A stretch of 37,280 nucleotides of DNA, from NCBI GenBank assembly GCA_002257205.1, contig NCHM01000010.1:1-37280 (forward strand). Direction: 5' to 3'. The translations under genes were made by a program, and so were the position numbers. The notes below the pieces were generated by a model that worked only from the letters and a program-made list of their open reading frames with translations, searched no databases and was not told the origin of the DNA. Origin of the DNA: Rhizobiales bacterium 24-66-13 (GTDB lineage: Bacteria > Pseudomonadota > Alphaproteobacteria > Rhizobiales > Xanthobacteraceae). Of this stretch, positions 32,497-37,280 are shown piece by piece (position 1 is the stretch's first letter; each line of letters begins with the position of its first letter).

Positions 32497-35400
32497 TCGA
32501 CGCTATCCTTGCCTTTTCCATCCGACAGCGCTGGTTGGTGGTGCTAGCTTGCCTCATGATCGGCGCGTTCGGTGCGTGGAATTTTACCCGCCTGCCCATC
32601 GACGCGGTGCCGGACATCACCAATGTTCAGGTACAGATCAATACCCAGGCGCCCGGCTTTTCCCCGTTGGAGGTGGAACAGCGCATCACCTTTCCCATCG
32701 AAACTGCGATGGGAGGCCTGCCGGGGTTGCAATACACCCGTTCGCTCTCGCGCTACGGCCTCTCCCAGATCACCGTGGTGTTCCGCGACGGGACCGACAT
32801 TTATTTCGCCCGCCAGCTCGTGAATGAGCGCATCCAGCAGGCAAAGGACCAGCTGCCGCAAGGCGTGGAGACCGCCCCCGGCCCGATCTCCACGGGCCTT
32901 GGCGAGATTTACATGTATACCGTGGAAGCGAAGCCGGGCGCGACGAAACCAGACGGAACGCCCTTTACTCCCACCGAGCTCAGGACGATCCAGGATTGGA
33001 TCATCAAGCCGCAGCTGCGCACCGTACCGGGTGTGGTGGAGGTGAACACCATCGGCGGCTTTGAGCGTCAGTTCCACGTGCTGCCCGATCCGGCGCGCCT
33101 GATGGCCTATGGCATCTCGTTTCGCGACGTAATGGCTGCGCTTTCTGCCAATAATTCCAATGTCGGCGCCGGTTATATCGAGCGCAACGGCGAGCAGTAT
33201 CTGGTTCGTACACCGGGTCAGGTGGGGGATGCGGCCGAGATCCGCGAGATCGTCATCAACGCCAAGGGCGGTACTCCCATTCGCATCGGCGATGTCGCAG
33301 AGGTACGGGAAGGCCGCGATCTGCGCACCGGTGCCGCCACGCTCGATGGCGAGGAAGTGGTGCTGGGCACCACCATGCTGCTCATCGGTGAGAACAGCCG
33401 CACGGTGGCGCAGCGTGTTGCCGCGCGACTTCAGGAGATCTCCCGCTCGCTACCGGAAGGAGTGATCGCTCGCGCGGTCTACGATCGCTCACACCTGGTG
33501 GAAGCTACCATCGCCACGGTGGAGAAGAACTTGCTGGAAGGCGCTCTGTTCGTGGTGGTGGTGCTATTCGTGCTGCTCGGTAACTTTCGCGCGGCGCTGG
33601 TGACGGCCTGTGTCATCCCGCTGTCCATGATGCTCACCGTCACCGGAATGGTGGAGAACAAGGTTAGCGCCAACCTGATGAGCCTTGGGGCCATCGACTT
33701 CGGCATCATCATCGACGGCGCCGTCATCATCGTTGAGAACTGCCTGCGCTTGCTGGCTGTGGAGCAGCACCGGCGTGGTCGGCTACTGACGCAGGCCGAG
33801 CGATTCGAGACCATCTTCTCTGGAGCGAAGGAGGTGATCCGACCTAGCCTGTTCGGAACCATGATCATTGCAGTCGTGTACTTGCCCGTACTCACGTTGA
33901 CCGGCGTCGAGGGCAAGATGTTCACGCCTATGGCCGTGACCGTGCTTATGGCGCTCGCGGCAGCTGCCTTGTTCTCGATGACCTTCGTGCCGGCAGCGGT
34001 AGCCCTGCTCGTCACCGGAAAAGTCTCGGAGCATGAGAACTTCATCATGCGTGGGGCGCGGCGAATCTACACGCCGCTGCTGGATACTGCCATCAATTAC
34101 CGCGCTCTCGTCGTCTTGGGCGCGGTGGGTCTCGTTGTTGCCTCTGGGATCGCCGCCTCCCGTATGGGAGGTGAGTTTATCCCGAGCCTTGATGAAGGGG
34201 ACGCGGCCATACAGGCGCTACGTGTGCCGGGCACTAGCCTCACCCAATCGCTAGAGATGCAGCAGGCGCTGGAGAAGAGCCTCCTCAAGGTTCCCGAGGT
34301 GAAAGAGGTGTTCGCCCGTACCGGCACTGCGGAAGTGGCGACCGATCCGATGCCGCCATCCATATCTGACGGCTACGTGATGTTGAAGCCGCGCGCTGAA
34401 TGGCCAGATCCAACGAAGTCAAAATCGGCCGTTATGGAGGACATCGAGAAGGCCGCGGAACAGGTAGCCGGCAGCAACTACGAGCTGTCCCAGCCAATTC
34501 AGCTGCGCTTCAACGAACTGATATCTGGTATCAGATCGGACGTGGGCATCAAGATCTTCGGGGACGACCTCGATAGTTTGCTCCAGGTAGCCGGCCAAGT
34601 GGAAGCAGTGATCCGCTCCGTTACCGGAGCGGCAGATGTGAAGACCGAGCAGGTCTCCGGCCTTCCCATGCTCACAGTGGCGCTCAATCGTGCAGCGATG
34701 GCTCGTTATGGGGTCAGCGTGGCCGAGGTTCAGGAACTGATCGAGGTCGCAGTGGGCGGGCGCGAGGCCGGGGTCTTGTTCGAGGGCGACCGACGCTTCG
34801 ACATCATTGTACGCCTGCCGGAAGAGTTGCGCACCGACGTCGAGGCTTTGCGCGCTCTCCCAGTCCCGTTGCCGCCTGTTGCCCAGGAAGCCGGACAAGC
34901 TGCGCGTGTAGTGTGGAGCCCGGCAACGACAGCGCAGATCCGCTATGTGCCTCTCTCTGCCATTGCAAGCCTGACCGTCTCGCCTGGCCCCAACCAGATC
35001 AGCCGGGAGGATGGCAAGCGCCGCATCGTGGTGAGCGCAAACGTACGCGAACGTGATCTCGGCTCCTTCGTGTCGGAGGCGCAGCGGCAGGTAGCCGAGA
35101 AGGTAAAGCTGCCGGAGGGTTACTGGATCGGATGGGGCGGTCAATTCGAGCAACTGGTCTCCGCTACCCAGCGTCTTGCTATCGTGGTGCCGATCGCGCT
35201 GCTGCTCATCTTCCTGCTGCTGTTCATGAGCTTTGGTTCGATGGCCGATGCCGCGCTAGTGTTCTCCGGCGTACCGCTCGCACTCACCGGTGGCATCGCC
35301 GCCCTGATTTTGAGAGACCTCCCCCTCTCCATCAGCGCGGGCATCGGATTCATAGCGCTGTCTGGCGTAGCGGTTCTGAACGGCCTCGTCATCATCGCCT

Positions 35401-35714
35401 TCATCCAGAAGCTGCGATCAGAAGGACAGGACATCGTCACCGCTGTTCGGGAAGGGGCCCTCACTCGCCTGCGGCCGGTGCTGATGACAGCGCTGGTCGC
35501 ATCCCTCGGCTTCGTTCCTATGGCAATCGCCACAGGGCCGGGTGCGGAAGTGCAACGTCCGCTTGCCACCGTGGTCATTGGCGGGATTATCTCCTCCACC
35601 ATCCTTACACTGCTCGTGCTGCCGGCGCTCTATGTGCTGTTTCGCCGAGAACCCAGGACCGCCGCTCCCGCTGACATGGCCGCGGAACCGGTTACGTCTG
35701 CACATTCTCACTAG
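32493..35714 (+). CDS. czcA: CzcA heavy-metal RND efflux pump (Zn/Co/Cd class)
   Basis: A 1073-residue inner-membrane proton/cation antiporter. The N-terminal membrane helix is RQRWLVVLACLMIGAFGAW. PDITNVQVQINTQAPGFSPL is the typical periplasmic start. The transmembrane-4 motif DFGIIIDGAVIIVEN has D402, D408 and E415, the same positions as the essential residues of Cupriavidus metallidurans CzcA. This motif marks the divalent (Zn2+, Co2+, Cd2+, perhaps Ni2+) class rather than the Cu/Ag class. Helix clusters repeat in the second half (VVPIALLLIFLLLFMSFGSM onward), and it ends with SAHSH. The start overlaps the PII-like stop. The frame is complete, so the pump is probably functional if partnered. 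Confidence 0.95.
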   Translation: MIDAILAFSIRQRWLVVLACLMIGAFGAWNFTRLPIDAVPDITNVQVQINTQAPGFSPLEVEQRITFPIETAMGGLPGLQYTRSLSRYGLSQITVVFRDGTDIYFARQLVNERIQQAKDQLPQGVETAPGPISTGLGEIYMYTVEAKPGATKPDGTPFTPTELRTIQDWIIKPQLRTVPGVVEVNTIGGFERQFHVLPDPARLMAYGISFRDVMAALSANNSNVGAGYIERNGEQYLVRTPGQVGDAAEIREIVINAKGGTPIRIGDVAEVREGRDLRTGAATLDGEEVVLGTTMLLIGENSRTVAQRVAARLQEISRSLPEGVIARAVYDRSHLVEATIATVEKNLLEGALFVVVVLFVLLGNFRAALVTACVIPLSMMLTVTGMVENKVSANLMSLGAIDFGIIIDGAVIIVENCLRLLAVEQHRRGRLLTQAERFETIFSGAKEVIRPSLFGTMIIAVVYLPVLTLTGVEGKMFTPMAVTVLMALAAAALFSMTFVPAAVALLVTGKVSEHENFIMRGARRIYTPLLDTAINYRALVVLGAVGLVVASGIAASRMGGEFIPSLDEGDAAIQALRVPGTSLTQSLEMQQALEKSLLKVPEVKEVFARTGTAEVATDPMPPSISDGYVMLKPRAEWPDPTKSKSAVMEDIEKAAEQVAGSNYELSQPIQLRFNELISGIRSDVGIKIFGDDLDSLLQVAGQVEAVIRSVTGAADVKTEQVSGLPMLTVALNRAAMARYGVSVAEVQELIEVAVGGREAGVLFEGDRRFDIIVRLPEELRTDVEALRALPVPLPPVAQEAGQAARVVWSPATTAQIRYVPLSAIASLTVSPGPNQISREDGKRRIVVSANVRERDLGSFVSEAQRQVAEKVKLPEGYWIGWGGQFEQLVSATQRLAIVVPIALLLIFLLLFMSFGSMADAALVFSGVPLALTGGIAALILRDLPLSISAGIGFIALSGVAVLNGLVIIAFIQKLRSEGQDIVTAVREGALTRLRPVLMTALVASLGFVPMAIATGPGAEVQRPLATVVIGGIISSTILTLLVLPALYVLFRREPRTAAPADMAAEPVTSAHSH

Positions 35715-35735
35715 CCTGACAAACGGAGACATACT

Positions 35736-36113
35736 GTGCTCAAAAGCCTCATAGTTGCCCTCAGCCTCCTGGCCACAAGCCCAGCTCTCGCCCAGCATGC
35801 CCATGGCGTACAGAAAGGTCCCAGTGGCGGTCCGATGGAAGACGTCGCCGGGGTTCATGCAGAACTTGTGGTTTCGGGCGAGACCTTGACCATTCACGTC
35901 CTAGACGAGGCAGGCAAGCCGATCGACACGGCAGGCTTCACCGGCTCCGCCATGCTGATCTCCGGTGCCAACCGCAAGACAGTCCCGCTTGTCGCCGGGG
36001 GCCAGACGCTGGTGGGCAAGGCCCCGGCGCCAATCGCAAAGGGTACGGTCGTAACGCTTCTTATCAAGACCCCTACTGGCAAGTCCGGCCAGGCCAAGTT
36101 CACTAGCCCGTAA
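35736..36113 (+). CDS. Small periplasmic protein downstream of czcA
   Basis: A 125-residue exported protein starting at GTG (35736), with GGAG seven bases upstream. The signal peptide MLKSLIVALSLLATSPALA is cut before QHAHG, and this HAHG, with GPSGGPMEDVAGVHAEL, could bind metal at the mature N-terminus. The remainder is beta-rich (LVVSGETLTIHVLDEAGKPI; GTVVTLLIKTPTGKSGQAKF) and looks like an immunoglobulin-like or CzcE-like sandwich. Similar proteins often follow metal RND pumps; I do not know a specific function. It lies 21 bases after czcA, so it is probably in the same operon. A periplasmic metal chaperone is the most likely guess. Confidence 0.7.
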   Translation: MLKSLIVALSLLATSPALAQHAHGVQKGPSGGPMEDVAGVHAELVVSGETLTIHVLDEAGKPIDTAGFTGSAMLISGANRKTVPLVAGGQTLVGKAPAPIAKGTVVTLLIKTPTGKSGQAKFTSP

Positions 36114-36124
36114 GGAGCTGCGCC

Positions 36125-36538
36125 ATGAGAAATACTTTATGGAAATATTTCGTTCGCGGTATTTTGTGTGCGCTCGTGCTTAGCATCGCATCGCCAGCGT
36201 TAGCGCTTGATCCGCGACCAAAGACCTATCGTGGGAAGAAAAAGCACGACCTTCGGGACGTCCAGCTCGGGCTTTCCCATCCCACTCCTGAAGGAAGTAG
36301 CATTTCGCTCAAACCAATACTCGCGCGCAGCGAGCAAGCGTCGCCGCGTCGGCACTATCCGATGCCCAAATCGTCCTCGTACCGGGCGAAGCAAAGACAT
36401 ATGTTCCGGGACGTGCAGCTCGGGTTTGGCGCCCCGGTACCGTCTTACGTGGACGCAGTCAATCCAACCGATGAAGGCGGGCAACGAAAGGTTAAGCGTC
36501 AGCATATGCCGGGCGCTATCTCTACAAAATCCCATTAG
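36125..36538 (+). CDS. Exported protein with two H-x-[LF]-R-D-V-Q-L-G repeats
   Basis: A 137-residue protein with signal peptide MRNTLWKYFVRGILCALVLS/IASPALA. The mature part has two copies of a motif: TYRGKKKHDLRDVQLGLSH (34-52) and SYRAKQRHMFRDVQLGFGA (85-103), sharing Y-R, K, H and RDVQLG. A third weak copy, KVKRQHM (122-128), lacks DVQ. The DNA repeats differ by one base over 18 (CGGGACGTCCAGCTCGGG). It is basic and has no cysteine after the signal. I do not recognise the family. The motif returns in the last gene of the window. Starting 11 bases after the previous gene, it belongs to the metal locus; lower GC suggests a separate origin. Confidence 0.65.
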   Translation: MRNTLWKYFVRGILCALVLSIASPALALDPRPKTYRGKKKHDLRDVQLGLSHPTPEGSSISLKPILARSEQASPRRHYPMPKSSSYRAKQRHMFRDVQLGFGAPVPSYVDAVNPTDEGGQRKVKRQHMPGAISTKSH

Positions 36539-36621
36539 ATGCCAAGCCGCATCCAAAATGCCGTTGGCCGGCCTAATGTACCGCTAACCGAAAAAATGAC
36601 ACGACGAGTAGGAATTACGAG

Positions 36622-36984
36622 ATGTTTCCACGCCGGAATAGCCGCATAGGATATCTTTTCAAAGGAGTCTTTTCGGTTATTCTGTTCGCCGTGGTTCTAG
36701 GTCTTTCTACTTACGCCGATGGGTCCAATACGATACATACGTTTGGGGCAGAAGTCATAGTTATAAATTATCCCGACCAACAATCGAAAGATGACACCAG
36801 TCAGCCGTTATGCACAATCGGGCAGTGTCATGCTTGCCCGCACGCCTTGCTTGCGATTGGTGCCGCCTTGTCCGTTGCTCCGCTCTGGAAGTTGAGCATG
36901 GGTTGGGTGAATGAGAGTCTTGAGAGCCTTATCCCTGATGTGGAAGTCCCGCCGCCTCGAAAAATGAATGGTGCAGTGGTTTAA
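36622..36984 (+). CDS. Small membrane-anchored CHxC protein
   Basis: A 120-residue protein starting MFPRRNSRIGYLFKGVFSVI. An N-terminal hydrophobic segment (VFSVILFAVVLGLST, about 16-30) acts as signal or anchor. C64, C69 and C72 lie in LCTIGQCHACPH, a likely metal or redox site, followed by a second hydrophobic stretch (ALLAIGAALSVAPLW, 75-89) and a proline-rich end (EVPPPRKMN). This layout parallels the CHGC protein before czcC and the DUF2946-type proteins. An AGGA about nine bases before the ATG is weak. The unbroken frame and clear architecture favour a real gene. The function is unknown; a metal-related role is inferred from context. Confidence 0.5.
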   Translation: MFPRRNSRIGYLFKGVFSVILFAVVLGLSTYADGSNTIHTFGAEVIVINYPDQQSKDDTSQPLCTIGQCHACPHALLAIGAALSVAPLWKLSMGWVNESLESLIPDVEVPPPRKMNGAVV

Positions 36985-37020
36985 GAAATCAAACACACAA
37001 TCAGCATTCGAGGTTCAATT

Positions 37021-37275
37021 ATGAAGCGTTATGTCCTCATTGTCGGGTTCCTGTCATTCCCGATTGTGGCATCTGCCGAGCCCTATCCGTCGACGCTTAA
37101 TTGGGAGGAGCAGGAGCAGCATGAGTTCTACGACGTTCAGAAAGAAAACTACCCAAGCGGCAAGATCGAAGACCGCTCTTCTGCTCCACAAGAGCGGTGG
37201 TCAAGGAAAAATAGCTCAATGGGACAAACGCAGATGTCAACTCAGAACTACGAACCCGCTTACAAGCTGAAATAG
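37021..37275 (+). CDS. Small exported protein with one H-E-F-Y-D-V-Q motif
   Basis: An 84-residue protein with GAGG seven bases before the ATG. The signal peptide MKRYVLIVGFLSFPIVASA is followed by the mature protein EPYPSTLNWEEQEQHEFYDV. The segment QEQHEFYDVQ (31-40) matches the repeat unit of the 36125-36538 protein (KKKHDLRDVQ, KQRHMFRDVQ). The rest is polar and low in hydrophobics, perhaps disordered. No cysteine is present. The gene is complete and ends five bases before the window does. Two proteins with the same motif in one locus suggest a shared partner or ligand. I do not recognise the family. Confidence 0.6.
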   Translation: MKRYVLIVGFLSFPIVASAEPYPSTLNWEEQEQHEFYDVQKENYPSGKIEDRSSAPQERWSRKNSSMGQTQMSTQNYEPAYKLK

Positions 37276-37280
37276 TAAAT

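Noticed and set aside
1-37280. CRISPR array, tRNA, rRNA or replication origin
   Set aside because: No regularly spaced repeats, no tRNA cloverleaf or rRNA stretches, and no repABC or other initiator genes were seen on either strand.

Overview
The window looks like part of a conjugative plasmid or integrated conjugative element from an alphaproteobacterium, most likely order Hyphomicrobiales (Rhizobiales). The evidence is a high-GC backbone, a Ti-plasmid-type transfer module (traG-traD-traC / oriT / traA-traF-traH) and a run of plasmid-only families (DUF3991/Toprim, DUF1419, DUF3085, a ~1700-residue methylase-helicase, a ParB-like protein, ArdC, DUF736). No replication genes, rRNA, tRNA or CRISPR array were seen. 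All family names come from reading the proteins; no database was searched.

Region 1 (1-13.2 kb, plus strand except one TA pair) is a plasmid accessory or 'leading-region' block. It holds a 59-residue protein, a Toprim protein, DUF1419- and DUF3085-like proteins, the giant adenine-methylase/helicase, a minus-strand MqsR/MqsA-type toxin-antitoxin pair with a clear palindromic operator, a ParB-like protein, a tightly overlapping trio of conserved proteins (the last a degenerate zinc finger) and a 195-residue unknown. Many genes are preceded by 200-450 base GC-rich, stem-rich leaders.

Region 2 (13.2-19.1 kb) is a patchwork of intact and broken genes: a Phd/VapC pair, an ArdC-type antirestriction metallopeptidase, a PAPS-reductase-like gene cut after codon 61, a lower-GC methyltransferase beside a serine-recombinase tail, a 52-residue coiled-coil protein, an inverted scrap resembling DUF736, an intact DUF736 gene, a 41-codon gene fragment, a WGR-domain protein and a 5'-truncated VapC. 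It reads as an insertion and deletion hotspot between the antirestriction block and the transfer genes.

Region 3 (19.1-26.4 kb) is the transfer module. traC, traD and traG run leftward, traA, traF and traH run rightward, and a Ti/RSF1010-like nic region with a hairpin lies between them. traB, usually between traF and traH, is missing.

Region 4 (26.4-37.3 kb) is a heavy-metal efflux locus of lower GC: a CzcI-like exported CHGC protein, czcC, czcB, a PII-like gene, czcA of the Zn/Co/Cd class, and small exported proteins. An intact IS66-family element (27441-29952, near-perfect 22-bp ends, 8-bp target duplication GCTCTTGC) splits czcC at codon 41. Two of the downstream exported proteins share an H-x-[LF]-x-D-V-Q motif that I do not recognise. 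The locus runs to the window edge, and no metal-responsive regulator is visible.
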